From the NCBI RefSeq assembly GCF_001427025.1, contig NZ_LMGA01000001.1:2617445-2681444 (forward strand): 64,000 nt of DNA. The letters run 5' to 3'. Shown here piece by piece: positions 9,776 to 17,264 of this stretch. Below the pieces are notes generated by a model. That model had not been told where the DNA came from. It worked only from the letters and a program-made list of their open reading frames with translations, and did not search any database. The stretch is from Mesorhizobium sp. Root554 (lineage in GTDB: Bacteria > Pseudomonadota > Alphaproteobacteria > Rhizobiales > Rhizobiaceae). Both the position numbers and the translations under genes were made by a program. Within the stretch, counting starts at the first letter, position 1, and every line of letters starts with the position of its first letter.

Positions 9776-9843
9776 CCCGTGTCTTTCGTCCAGTGCGCGA
9801 CCGCTGGCGTCAGCCTAATGCCGCCTGCCGCGCGGGCCGTCAC

Positions 9844-9915
9844 TTAACGGAGAGGCTGCTCTCCGCAAAGGCGATCCGCCGGAACCACGCTCTGGAAAAC
9901 GAAATCACTCGACAT
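9844..9915 (-). CDS. 23-residue ORF with near-maximal Shine-Dalgarno
   Basis: The minus strand reads ATG at 9915, 23 codons (beginning MSSDFVFQ, ending EQPLR) and TAA at 9844. It is preceded by GAAAGGAGGTGATCC, which is perfectly complementary to 15 bases of the conserved 16S rRNA 3' end; AGGAGG is 7 bases from the ATG, an ideal spacing. A terminator lies ~70 bases beyond the stop. Such a site is very unlikely by chance, so translation or ribosome capture is probable. I do not recognise the peptide; it could be a small protein, a leader peptide or a ribosome-binding decoy RNA. Confidence 0.55.
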   Translation of the reverse strand: MSSDFVFQSVVPADRLCGEQPLR

Positions 9916-9916
9916 C

Positions 9917-9931
9917 GGATCACCTCCTTTC
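9917..9931 (-). promoter_or_regulatory. Extended Shine-Dalgarno matching 15 bases of the 16S 3' end
   Basis: On the plus strand this is GGATCACCTCCTTTC, the universal 16S rRNA 3' end. The bases to its left show no other 16S similarity, so it is not an rRNA fragment. On the minus strand it is the complementary ribosome binding site of the 23-codon ORF. Confidence 0.8.
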
Positions 9932-10001
9932 GTTCGTTGAACACGCAACCAATGTGGGGCCACATCCGCATGAGTGCAAGGGCGGAAATTTCGACGCCGC
10001 G

Positions 10002-10661
10002 TCACCGGCTTCCCTGACAGATCGCCGCCAATTCCCTTGCCGCCATGCGTTTGTAAGCGGCGACAAGCCGGTCGCCTTCCTCAGGGTCCACGGATATGGC
10101 CAGCCGCATCGTGGCTTCGCCCATCTGCCATATCAGCAGCGTCGCAGCGTCAAGTTCCTTCTGCTCCACCTCAGGGCAAAACCGTTTCAGCACGGAATTC
10201 AGCAAATGCGCGTTCGCCCGGCTGTCGGCCAGTTCCAGCGTACGCAGCGCCTTGTCCGCCTGTGTGCCGGACCAGATGTCGCGCATGACAGGCTCGGCCA
10301 GGAACAGCGCATAGTAAGTATCGACCAGAGCGAGGAACGACCGTTCGAGGTCCGTCGGATTGTCCACCGCACCCAGCGCCTCGGCGATGCAAGCGTGGCT
10401 CTCGACTGTGTAGCGCTCCGCCAATGCCCGGATGATCCCACTCTTGTCCGGAAAGAACTGGTAGAGCGAGCCGATCGAAACGCCGGCTCTTTCGGCCACC
10501 TCGCCCATGCGCAGCGCATCGCTGCCGTTTTCGGCAATGAGCGCGGAGGCGGCCGCCAGCATGCGTTCCACCCGCTCGCGGCTGCGGCGCTGGGTTGGCT
10601 CACGCCGCACCGCCGAACTGTCCCGCGCCATCGGTCTTTCCTGTCCGCTTTCCATGACCAT
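10002..10661 (-). CDS. TetR/AcrR family transcriptional regulator
   Basis: A 219-residue repressor-type protein. Residues ~25-75 contain the TetR helix-turn-helix (ALRMGEVAERAGVSIGSLYQFFPDKSGII); the C-terminal helical domain would bind an unknown ligand. It is divergent from the DUF1772 gene across 86-140 bp that contain a perfect palindrome (10702-10720), so it very probably represses itself and that gene. The N-terminus is arginine-rich (PTQRRSRERVERMLAA), which is usual. Confidence 0.92.
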   Translation of the reverse strand: MVMESGQERPMARDSSAVRREPTQRRSRERVERMLAAASALIAENGSDALRMGEVAERAGVSIGSLYQFFPDKSGIIRALAERYTVESHACIAEALGAVDNPTDLERSFLALVDTYYALFLAEPVMRDIWSGTQADKALRTLELADSRANAHLLNSVLKRFCPEVEQKELDAATLLIWQMGEATMRLAISVDPEEGDRLVAAYKRMAARELAAICQGSR

Positions 10662-10690
10662 CCCGCAAGATTCTGCTTGACGTTGAAAAT

Positions 10691-10731
10691 ATGAGCACCT
10701 ATCACATTTAGCAAATGTGAGGATTTATCAT
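10691..10731. promoter_or_regulatory. TetR operator in divergent promoter region
   Basis: TCACATTT-AGC-AAATGTGA (10702-10720) is a perfect 8-bp-arm palindrome. It is framed symmetrically by ATGA (10691-10694) and TCAT (10728-10731), each exactly seven bases from the core. Its position between the TetR gene and the divergent leader/DUF1772 unit is that of an autoregulatory operator. Confidence 0.8.
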
Positions 10732-10747
10732 GTTTCAGGAGGCAGAA

Positions 10748-10807
10748 ATGAGCACCGCCACTGACAAACCCATCCTCACGCGCAGCCTTTGGGAGAAACG
10801 AGCATGA
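10748..10807 (+). CDS. 19-residue leader ORF coupled to DUF1772 gene
   Basis: ATG at 10748 follows AGGAGG with ideal spacing and opens a 19-codon frame (MSTATDKPILTRSLWEKRA) that stops at 10807. Its stop overlaps the ATG of the next gene in the classic ATGA arrangement (10804-10807). The far stronger ribosome site in front of the leader than in front of the main gene suggests translational coupling. The peptide shows no amino-acid run typical of attenuators. It may instead be a very short real protein. Confidence 0.5.
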   Translation: MSTATDKPILTRSLWEKRA

Positions 10808-11283
10808 CCGGGCTGATATTTTCTGCTTTGACACTTGCCGCGATCCTCGGCAGCGGGCTGATGGCCGGATTGTTTTTCGCCTTTTCGACCGCGGTGATGG
10901 CGGCCCTTGCCCGCCTGCCTGCGGGTCAGGGCGCCACCGCGATGAACGCCATCAACATGGTGATCCAGAACCCGGTATTTCTTGCGGTCTTCATGGGCAC
11001 GGCGCTCGTCTGCGCGGCGCTCGCCGTCAAGGCTGTCCTCGGCTGGAGCCAGCCGGGATCTCTCTGGCTTCTTGCCGGCGGCCTGTTCTATCTCGTCGGC
11101 ATATTCGGCATCACCGTCGTCTTCAACGTTCCGCTCAACGATGTACTGGCCGCCGTCGATCCGGCAAGCAGCGAGGGGACGGCGCTATGGACGCGCTATC
11201 TGGACGAATGGGTTTTCTGGAACCATGCCCGCACGGTCGGCGGCATCGTCTCGCTGGCATCTTTCTGGCTGGCCGGACGTTGA
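10804..11283 (+). CDS. DUF1772 (anthrone oxygenase-like) membrane protein
   Basis: A 159-residue protein with four hydrophobic segments, e.g. LAAILGSGLMAGLFFAFST near the start and a terminal IVSLASFWLAGR. The pattern GLMAGLFFAFS and the later VPLNDVLA ... W..W...H..R match the DUF1772 family, related to fungal anthrone oxygenases and bacterial membrane proteins of unknown function. The start at 10804 overlaps the leader ORF stop. Control by the divergent TetR protein is likely. Confidence 0.85.
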   Translation: MTGLIFSALTLAAILGSGLMAGLFFAFSTAVMAALARLPAGQGATAMNAINMVIQNPVFLAVFMGTALVCAALAVKAVLGWSQPGSLWLLAGGLFYLVGIFGITVVFNVPLNDVLAAVDPASSEGTALWTRYLDEWVFWNHARTVGGIVSLASFWLAGR

Positions 11284-11331
11284 ACCGATCAAAGCTGGCC
11301 TACTGTCCGGCCGGCCACAGGGAGTCCGATC

Positions 11332-11493
11332 ATGAAGGATCAATATTCGAATATGGCAATGGGCATGGCTGTCGGCGTCGCGCTAGGCTCAGCCTTTGGT
11401 GTCGTTCTTGAAAACATGGCCGTCGGCATTGGCGCGGGAATTGCGCTGGGCGCAGGCCTTGGCGCCGCCTATGGAAGCTGGAAGGGCCGCTGA
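11332..11493 (+). CDS. Small glycine-zipper membrane protein, 53 aa
   Basis: A 53-residue frame (MKDQYSNMAMGMAVGVALG...) is almost entirely a hydrophobic, glycine-zipper helical hairpin: GMAVGVALGSAFGVVL, then GIGAGIALGAGLGAAYG, ending in a positively charged SWKGR. GGAG lies ten bases upstream. It follows the DUF1772 gene by 48 bp and may share its transcript. Proteins of this shape are common in alphaproteobacteria but their job is not known. Confidence 0.7.
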   Translation: MKDQYSNMAMGMAVGVALGSAFGVVLENMAVGIGAGIALGAGLGAAYGSWKGR

Positions 11494-11502
11494 CGGCCAG
11501 GC

Positions 11503-11796
11503 CTATTCAGGTTTGCGGTCGGCATGGCCAAGGTCGCGGCCGGGATCGACGATGTCCCGGACCAGCTGCTTGAGCCGCGCCGCATCGGGAAAACCGCCGT
11601 CGCGTTTGCGTTCCCAGATCAGCTCGTCGTTGCAGCTGATGGTGAAGATGCCGCCCGTGCCGGGGACCAGCGCCACCTCGCCCAGCTCCGGACCGAAGGT
11701 CGACAGAAGCTCCTGCGCCATCCAGCCGGCGCGCAGCAGCCACATGCATTGCGTGCAATAGGCGATGACGATGCGCGGCTTGGCGGCTTCGCTCAT
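11503..11796 (-). CDS. SelT/SelW/SelH (Rdx) family protein
   Basis: A 97-residue thioredoxin-like protein with the redox motif in [15 protein letters not shown], a CxxC in which one position is selenocysteine in some animal relatives, and the family's GTGGIFTI core strand. It probably binds or reduces thiols, but the partner is unknown. Its ATG overlaps the stop of the upstream yebC gene (ATGA at 11793-11796), so the two are translationally coupled. Confidence 0.9.
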   Translation of the reverse strand: MSEAAKPRIVIAYCTQCMWLLRAGWMAQELLSTFGPELGEVALVPGTGGIFTISCNDELIWERKRDGGFPDAARLKQLVRDIVDPGRDLGHADRKPE

Positions 11797-12542
11797 GCGG
11801 CGGAAAGCTTCGCCAGCGTTTCCTCGTCGACCTCGAAATTGGCATAGACGTTCTGCACGTCGTCATCGTCCTCGAGCGTCGCGACCAGCTTCATCAGCGA
11901 CTGCGCACGTTCTTCATCGACCGGGACGTTGTTCTGCGGCTGCCAGATCGTCTTGACGGATTCGGCCTCGCCGAGCGAGGCTTCAAGCGCCTTCGACACC
12001 TCGCCCAGATCCTCGAAGGCACAGTAGACCGTGTGACCCTCTTCGTCGGTTTCGACATCCTCGGCCCCGGCGTCGATTGCCGCTTCCATAAGCTTGTCCG
12101 CGTCGCCTGCCGAAGCTGGATAGTAGATCTCGCCCTTGCGATCCCACATGAACGACACCGACCCGGTTTCGCCGAGCGCGCCGCCGGCCTTGGTGAAGGC
12201 GGCGCGGACATTCGAAGCCGAGCGGTTGCGGTTGTCGGTCAGGGCCTCGACGATCAGCGCAACGCCACCCGGACCATAGCCCTCATAGCGGACTTCCTCA
12301 TAGTTCTCGGCATCGCCACCGGACGCCTTGTTGATGGCGCGCTGGATGTTGTCCTTCGGCATCGACTCGGCCTTGGCGTTCTGGATCGCCAGACGCAGCC
12401 GCGGGTTCATCGCCGGATCGGGCATGCCCTGCTTGGCGGCGACGGTGATCTCGCGCGCCAGCTTGGAGAATATCTTCGACCGCACCGCGTCCTGGCGGCC
12501 CTTGCGGTGCATGATGTTCTTGAACTGAGAATGGCCAGCCAT
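11793..12542 (-). CDS. yebC: YebC/PmpR family regulatory protein
   Basis: A full-length 249-residue member of the YebC family, beginning [19 protein letters not shown] and including the conserved [20 protein letters not shown] and [10 protein letters not shown] segments. Family members act as DNA-binding regulators (PmpR) or, as shown for some YebC proteins, help ribosomes through proline-rich stretches. No start ambiguity exists. It is followed by the overlapping SelW-like gene. Confidence 0.95.
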   Translation of the reverse strand: MAGHSQFKNIMHRKGRQDAVRSKIFSKLAREITVAAKQGMPDPAMNPRLRLAIQNAKAESMPKDNIQRAINKASGGDAENYEEVRYEGYGPGGVALIVEALTDNRNRSASNVRAAFTKAGGALGETGSVSFMWDRKGEIYYPASAGDADKLMEAAIDAGAEDVETDEEGHTVYCAFEDLGEVSKALEASLGEAESVKTIWQPQNNVPVDEERAQSLMKLVATLEDDDDVQNVYANFEVDEETLAKLSAA

Positions 12543-12807
12543 GGAAACCCTGTCGTGTTCAAATTTTCGGATTTGGCCGGCTTATAGATAAATCGCCTTG
12601 GCCCGTCCAGACGCCGCCCTTTTTGCGGCTCGCGAAATCGTGACTCCGTCGCGGAGGCGCAGGCGGCCATGGTCGCCATGGCGGTCGTCTTCCGCGGCTG
12701 CCTCGGGGAAAGCACATGCCGTTTGAGCGCCTGGTCGTCGTGGTTTTCTGCCGGCCTTTCGCCGTTCCGGCAGGGGCGCATCAGGTGGCTCCGCCGTCCA
12801 CGGGCGT
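12543..12807. other. Non-coding gap
   Basis: Between yebC and the ArsR gene I see no supportable gene, repeat or clear terminator. The promoter of yebC should lie in the first part, but no convincing -35/-10 pair stands out. Confidence 0.5.
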
Positions 12808-13140
12808 CTAGACCGCTCCCCCCTCGAGATCCTGCTTCAGCCTGTCCAGTATGCTGACCGCATGAGAAGCGTATTCGCTGATCCAGCGGTCATGAATCTG
12901 CTTGATCGGCAAAGCATCGAGATGGTTCCAGCGCTCGCGTCCCTCGCGCCTCACGACGACCAGCCCTGCCTCCTGCAATACCTTGAGATGCAGCATCACC
13001 GTGCAGCGGTCCATGTCGGAAAAGGTGTCGCACAGGGCGCCGGTCGTCTTCGGGCCTTCCTTCAGTTCATCCAGGATGAGGCGCCGGCGCACATGCGCCA
13101 GCGCCTTGAAAATAGGGTCGTCCCTTGCCTCGCTTGACAT
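12808..13140 (-). CDS. ArsR-family winged-helix repressor
   Basis: A 110-residue winged-helix protein (DDPIFKALAHVRRRLILDELKEG ... DMDRCTVMLHLKVLQEAGLVVVRREGR) of the ArsR group that typically accompanies AHSA1-type genes. The metal-binding ELCVCDL motif of true ArsR proteins is absent, so it is unlikely to sense metals. It is divergent from the SRPBCC gene and its start codon overlaps a perfect palindrome, so it presumably represses both directions. Confidence 0.9.
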   Translation of the reverse strand: MSSEARDDPIFKALAHVRRRLILDELKEGPKTTGALCDTFSDMDRCTVMLHLKVLQEAGLVVVRREGRERWNHLDALPIKQIHDRWISEYASHAVSILDRLKQDLEGGAV

Positions 13141-13163
13141 GTTATAAATCTATAACATATTAT
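13134..13163 (+). promoter_or_regulatory. Promoter with ArsR operator inside the spacer
   Basis: TTGACA (13134-13139) and TATTAT (13158-13163) form a consensus-like promoter with an 18-bp spacer. The spacer is occupied by TGTTATA-AATC-TATAACA (13140-13157), a perfect 7-bp-arm palindrome that also touches the ArsR start codon. Binding there would block both transcription of the AHSA1 gene and expression of the repressor. Confidence 0.85.
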
Positions 13164-13191
13164 GGTTTCAATCAAGGAAGGAGCTGTGGAT

Positions 13192-13674
13192 ATGTCCATC
13201 GGGATCAAGGTTTCGGGCCGTATCGGCAGGCCGGCTGCCGAGGTTTTCGACGCCGTCGTCAATCCGAAGAAGCTCTCCGGCTATTTCACCACCATCAACG
13301 GCGCCAGCGCGCCGCTGGTCGCCGGCACTACGGTGACCTGGTGGGGCTCGGTGCCGGTCGAGGTCGACGAGGTTGTGCCGCGGAAGCGCATCGTGCTGCG
13401 CTGGGACGCGCTCGGAGACGACGGAAAACCGGCCTACAAGACGCTGATCGAGATGGATTTCGAGGCGCTGGATGACGGAGGCACCCTGGTCACCATCGCC
13501 GAGAGCGGCTGGCGCGAGGATGAGACCGGCCGCAAGAATTCATATCTCAACTGTGAAGGCTGGTCGCAGATGCTCGCCTGCATGAAGGCCTATGTCGAAT
13601 ACGGAATCAATCTGCGCGAGGGCTACTTCCGCTCCGAGATGCGGGGCGAAAAAGCCAGCCCCGACAACCGCTGA
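13192..13674 (+). CDS. SRPBCC / AHSA1-domain protein
   Basis: A 160-residue START-like (AHSA1) protein: VSGRIGRPAAEVFDAVVNPKKLSGYF starts the fold and GWSQMLACMKAYVEYG is the C-terminal helix. These proteins bind hydrophobic ligands in a helix-grip pocket; the ligand is unknown. The start at 13192 is chosen because AAGGAGG-like sequence lies before it. An upstream in-frame ATG at 13162 falls inside the -10 element and so cannot be in the transcript. It forms a unit with the two following VOC genes. Confidence 0.88.
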   Translation: MSIGIKVSGRIGRPAAEVFDAVVNPKKLSGYFTTINGASAPLVAGTTVTWWGSVPVEVDEVVPRKRIVLRWDALGDDGKPAYKTLIEMDFEALDDGGTLVTIAESGWREDETGRKNSYLNCEGWSQMLACMKAYVEYGINLREGYFRSEMRGEKASPDNR

Positions 13675-13691
13675 TATCCGAGAGGCTCGCT

Positions 13692-14054
13692 ATGAACGCA
13701 AAGATCCAGGGCGGCATCAACATCGCCATGAAGGTCCCGAGCCATCAGTACCGGCAGACGATCGCCTTCTACCGCGATGTCGTCGGCCTGAAACCCTTTG
13801 ACGCGAAGGCGCCCGCCGTCGGTTTCGAGCTTGGACCGAACCGGCTCTGGATCGACGAGGCGCCGGCGATGAGCCAGGCGGAAGTCTGGCTCGAGTTCTT
13901 CACCGACGATCATGAAACCGCGCTTCAGCGTCTGGAAAACGCCGGCGTGACGCGCTGCGATCCGATCGAGCCCCTGGAACCCGGTTTCCGCGGCGGCTGG
14001 ATCATGAACCCGTCCGGCATCGTCCACATGGTGCGCGAACCGGACGCCTGGTGA
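13692..14054 (+). CDS. VOC (glyoxalase-fold) protein
   Basis: A 120-residue single VOC domain pair: HQYRQTIAFYRDVVGLKPF at the start and the closing GGWIMNPSGIVHMVRE strand. The usual metal-ligand positions are not clearly filled by His/Glu in both halves, so the catalytic activity is unclear. It lies 17 bp after the AHSA1 gene and is presumably under the same ArsR-type repressor. Confidence 0.85.
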   Translation: MNAKIQGGINIAMKVPSHQYRQTIAFYRDVVGLKPFDAKAPAVGFELGPNRLWIDEAPAMSQAEVWLEFFTDDHETALQRLENAGVTRCDPIEPLEPGFRGGWIMNPSGIVHMVREPDAW

Positions 14055-14076
14055 CCAAACGAAGGAGACACTGCCA

Positions 14077-14466
14077 ATGACCTTGAGCCCATTCCTGATG
14101 TTCGAAGGCAGGGCGGAGGAGGCCTTGACCTTCTACTGCGAAACCATTCCCGACAGCCGCATCATTGATGTGGTGCGCTATGGACCGGGCGAACCTGGGC
14201 CGGCCGGGACGGTCAAGACGGCGCGCGCCGCGATCGCGGGACTGGAGGTGATGGCAAGCGACAGCCATGTCCACCACGCCTTCACCTTCACGCCATCGAT
14301 ATCCCTGTTCATGAACGTCGATAGCGAAGCAGAGCTCGAGCGCATCGTGGCGGTGCTGGCCGAAGGCGGAGGCATGCTGATGCCGATCGGCGACTACGGC
14401 TTCAGCCGTCGTTTCGCCTGGCTGAACGACCGCTTCGGCGTCTCCTGGCAGATCAATCTGCCCTGA
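14077..14466 (+). CDS. PhnB-like VOC protein
   Basis: A 129-residue PhnB-like protein (MTLSPFLMFEGRAEEALTFY, closing with FSRRFAWLNDRFGVSWQINL). The family is often misnamed 3-demethylubiquinone methyltransferase; the biochemical role is unknown. It starts 22 bp after the previous VOC gene with AAGGAGA as ribosome site and ends the ArsR-controlled unit just before a strong terminator. Confidence 0.9.
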   Translation: MTLSPFLMFEGRAEEALTFYCETIPDSRIIDVVRYGPGEPGPAGTVKTARAAIAGLEVMASDSHVHHAFTFTPSISLFMNVDSEAELERIVAVLAEGGGMLMPIGDYGFSRRFAWLNDRFGVSWQINLP

Positions 14467-14473
14467 TGCCAGA

Positions 14474-14497
14474 GAAGCCGGCCTTTGGGCCGGCTTC
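14474..14497. terminator. Bidirectional terminator hairpin
   Basis: GAAGCCGGCC and GGCCGGCTTC form a perfect 10-bp stem around a TTTG loop between the convergent PhnB-like and terC genes. No long U-tract follows on either side, so efficiency is uncertain. Confidence 0.6.
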
Positions 14498-14503
14498 AGT
14501 CGG

Positions 14504-15256
14504 CTAGTGACCGCCTTTCCTTTTCCGCGCCAGCATGTTGAGCCCCTCGACCAGCGCCGAGAAACCCATGGCCGCGTAAATATAACCCTTCGGCACATGG
14601 TAGCCGAAACCGTCGGCGATCAGCGTCATGCCGATCATCAGCAGGAAGCCGAGCGCCAGCATGACGATGGTCGGGTTCTTCTCGATGAAATTCGCCAGCG
14701 GCGTTGCTGCCAGCATCATCACAGAGACCGCGACGATGACGGCGATATACATGATGGCGATCTCGTCGGTCATGCCGACCGCGGTGATTATGGAGTCGAT
14801 CGAGAACACCAGGTCGAGCAACAGAATCTGGAAGATCGCCGCGCCCAGCGTCAGCTGCAGCGTCTTGCTGACCATCGTATCCTTGTGGTCTTCAGGATCG
14901 ACCGTGTGATGGATTTCCTTGGTCGCCTTCCACACCAGAAACAGACCGCCGGCGATCAGGATCAGATCGCGCCACGAGAAGCCGTGGCCGAAGGCGGTGA
15001 ACAGCGGATTGGTCAGTTGCACGATGAAGGAGATCGTCGCGAGCAACACCAGCCGCATGATCAGCGCTGCTGAGATGCCGAGCCGCCGCGCCTGGACGCG
15101 CTGTCCCTCGGGAAGCTTGTTGGTGAGGATGGAGATAAAGATCAGATTGTCGATGCCGAGAACGATCTCAAGCACGATGAGAGTCAGCAGCGCCACCCAG
15201 GCGGTCGGGTCGTTGACGAAAGTGAAATACGGCGCGAGAAAGTCGATTATCGGCAT
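14504..15256 (-). CDS. TerC family integral membrane protein
   Basis: A 250-residue polytopic protein of the TerC family with about seven hydrophobic segments and the intramembrane acidic motifs [12 protein letters not shown] and [17 protein letters not shown]. Family members are implicated in metal (manganese) export to metalate exported enzymes, and in tellurite resistance. No yybP-ykoY riboswitch fits in the 77 bp upstream. It follows the ymdB-like gene on the same strand. Confidence 0.93.
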   Translation of the reverse strand: MPIIDFLAPYFTFVNDPTAWVALLTLIVLEIVLGIDNLIFISILTNKLPEGQRVQARRLGISAALIMRLVLLATISFIVQLTNPLFTAFGHGFSWRDLILIAGGLFLVWKATKEIHHTVDPEDHKDTMVSKTLQLTLGAAIFQILLLDLVFSIDSIITAVGMTDEIAIMYIAVIVAVSVMMLAATPLANFIEKNPTIVMLALGFLLMIGMTLIADGFGYHVPKGYIYAAMGFSALVEGLNMLARKRKGGH

Positions 15257-15333
15257 GGCGGTGGTCCCCTCGTCATGTCTTCGGCTTGATCAGGTTCGCC
15301 GGCAATTAGGTATGACCGCCGGCGATATCAATG

Positions 15334-16158
15334 TCACGCCCAGAACGAAGGGGCCGTTTCTTCCAGCCTTGGGCCGCGACGAAACGGCGCAATGCGTTCG
15401 GCCAGGCCGGTGCGGTCGGAAATGTCGACGCCGACGCCGCACAATGTCGCCGGTCCGCTGGCAGCCTCGAAACGTCCCTTCGGCACTTTGGACAGGAAAC
15501 GGTTGAGCGGCTCCTCCTTGTCCATGCCGAGCGAGGAGTCATAATCGCCGCACATGCCGGCATCGCTCATGTAGGCGGTGCCGCCACTGAGGATATGATG
15601 ATCGGCGGTCGGCTGGTGCGTATGCGTGCCGACGACCAGGCTGGCGCGGCCGTCGACGAAATGCGCGAAGCACATCTTCTCGCTGGTCGCCTCGGCATGG
15701 AAATCGACGACCACGGCGTCCGCTTGTTCGCCCAGCGGACAGGCGGCAAGCTCGCGTTCAGCCGACTGGAACGGGTCGTCCAGTTCCGGATGCATGAAGA
15801 CGCGCCCCATGATGTTGGACACCAGCACCCGCGCGCCGTTGCGTGCAATGTAGACACCCGTGCCACGTCCGGGCGTACCCTTGGGAAAATTCGCCGGCCG
15901 CAGGAACCGTTCCTCGCGCGGCGCGAAGGCCAGCGCCTCGCGTTGGTCCCAGACATGGTTGCCGGTGGTCACCACATCGGCGCCGGCATCGAGCGTTGCG
16001 CGGAATATTTCTTCCGTGATGCCGAAACCGCCGGCGGCGTTCTCACCGTTGACGATGACGAAATCCAGCTTGAAGTCGGAGATCAGTCCGGGAAGCTGCT
16101 CCCACACCGCCGTCCGCCCGGTCTTGCCGACCATATCGCCGAGAAAGAGAAGTCTCAT
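15334..16158 (-). CDS. YmdB-family metallophosphoesterase
   Basis: A 274-residue protein of the TIGR00282/YmdB family with all calcineurin-like metal motifs: FLGDMVGKTGR at the start, NGENAAGGFGI, GNHVWDQ, VDFHAEATSE and GTHTHQPTAD. In Bacillus YmdB hydrolyses 2',3'-cyclic nucleotides and affects biofilm choice; the role here is not known. It lies between the 5-formyl-THF cyclo-ligase and terC on the same strand and probably belongs to one transcript. Confidence 0.92.
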   Translation of the reverse strand: MRLLFLGDMVGKTGRTAVWEQLPGLISDFKLDFVIVNGENAAGGFGITEEIFRATLDAGADVVTTGNHVWDQREALAFAPREERFLRPANFPKGTPGRGTGVYIARNGARVLVSNIMGRVFMHPELDDPFQSAERELAACPLGEQADAVVVDFHAEATSEKMCFAHFVDGRASLVVGTHTHQPTADHHILSGGTAYMSDAGMCGDYDSSLGMDKEEPLNRFLSKVPKGRFEAASGPATLCGVGVDISDRTGLAERIAPFRRGPRLEETAPSFWA

Positions 16159-16224
16159 TCATTCACCTGACGCTTTACGTTACCGCAAGCGCCGATGCCC
16201 GAGAAACCCTGCGCCCAAGGCTTT

Positions 16225-16812
16225 TTACCCAGTGGCGGCGAACCTCCGCAACCCATTCTCGGTCAGTATTTCGGCAAGCGCGATGTCGTGCCGCTCGTCC
16301 GGCAGGCGCGCCACCTCCTGGCAATCGAAGGCGACGCCGACGAGATGGGGCCGTCTTCCCTGCCCGTGCAGGCGGGCGATGGCGCGGTCGTAGTGACCGG
16401 CGCCGTAACCCAGCCGATGTCCCCGGCTGTCGAACGCGGCCAGCGGCACCAGCATGACGTCGGGATCAAGTATGGCGGCTTCTGGTCCGGGACCGGCGGT
16501 GCCGAAGCCCGTCGATACCAGCGGCGCGCCCCGCACCAGTTCCCGAAACACGATCGTCTCCCGGTCGAGCACGACCGGCAGGCAGAGCCTCGCGCCTTTT
16601 TCCGTCAGTGCCGCCATCAGTGGCCTCAGATCGATCTCCGACCGGATCGGCAGGAAGCCGGAAACAATCGCTCCGGGATCGAACTGGATCGCGGCGGCGC
16701 CCTTCTCTGCCGCCAGCAGCGACGCCTCGATGCGCCAGGCCGGATCGAGCGCATCGCGGCGCCCGAGCGCTTCGCGCCGGAGTTGCGTTTTCCTATCTTT
16801 CGAAGAGGTCAT
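16225..16812 (-). CDS. 5-formyltetrahydrofolate cyclo-ligase
   Basis: This enzyme converts 5-formyl-THF to 5,10-methenyl-THF with ATP, recycling an inhibitory folate. The 195-residue protein has the N-terminal basic helix (SSKDRKTQLRREALGRRDAL) and the C-terminal active-site loop GYGAGHYDRAIARL. I chose the ATG at 16812; extending to 16905 would add residues without family similarity. The 6S RNA gene lies ~165 bp upstream on the same strand, the usual partner arrangement for this gene in proteobacteria. Confidence 0.93.
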   Translation of the reverse strand: MTSSKDRKTQLRREALGRRDALDPAWRIEASLLAAEKGAAAIQFDPGAIVSGFLPIRSEIDLRPLMAALTEKGARLCLPVVLDRETIVFRELVRGAPLVSTGFGTAGPGPEAAILDPDVMLVPLAAFDSRGHRLGYGAGHYDRAIARLHGQGRRPHLVGVAFDCQEVARLPDERHDIALAEILTENGLRRFAATG

Positions 16813-16974
16813 ATTACGGCTCGGCGTCGATACAGGCGTCAGCCACCATGTACCCTCATGTCCGGCCATGATCCATCCGGAACCGAAACGTTCTAAACCC
16901 TGCACTGAAGATGTTCAGGCATGGATTTCCAACAAGCCAAAGTCGGTCCGAACCGATATTTCCGAAAATAAAAA

Positions 16975-17142
16975 GGGAAGTGGCGATCCACACGACCGGT
17001 GGAGAAGTCGATCCCGGGAACCTACAAAGTAGGTGGGCGCCGTGTGTCCGAGCCCACGGGCCCGGCCAGGGACAGCTCCCTTTGAGATCGATAAGGCCCC
17101 GGGGAATATGTCTCTCCTGCCGGGAAGCGCAGACCGCCAACG
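16975..17142 (-). ncRNA. ssrS: 6S RNA
   Basis: On the minus strand, GGCGGTCTGCGC (17138-17127) pairs over 12 bp with GTGTGGATCGCC (16993-16982). Further in, CCGG and GGAGAG pair with CCGG and TTCTCC on the opposite side. An open central region follows, capped by a GC-rich apical stem (CCGTG/CACGG). The 3' end runs into CCCTTTTTATTTT. This single long rod with a central bubble mimics an open promoter and is the hallmark of 6S RNA, which sequesters housekeeping RNA polymerase. Location upstream of the 5-formyl-THF cyclo-ligase gene is the classic context. Ends are approximate. Confidence 0.85.
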
Positions 17143-17264
17143 CCAATATAGAGCCGCGAGCCTCCTCGCGCCAGCGGCAATACGCTAGCGGCATGTGTAT
17201 TGCACTGGTTGCGTGCCGCATCGCACAATCCTACTGTCCCGCTGATACGAAAAGGGAGTTCTGG

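Noticed and set aside
9917..9931. Fragment identical to the 3' end of 16S rRNA on the plus strand
   Set aside because: No other 16S-like sequence precedes it and the minus strand explains it fully as a ribosome binding site for a small ORF.
15257..15333. yybP-ykoY manganese riboswitch upstream of terC
   Set aside because: The gap is only 77 bp and shows none of the paired elements of that riboswitch.
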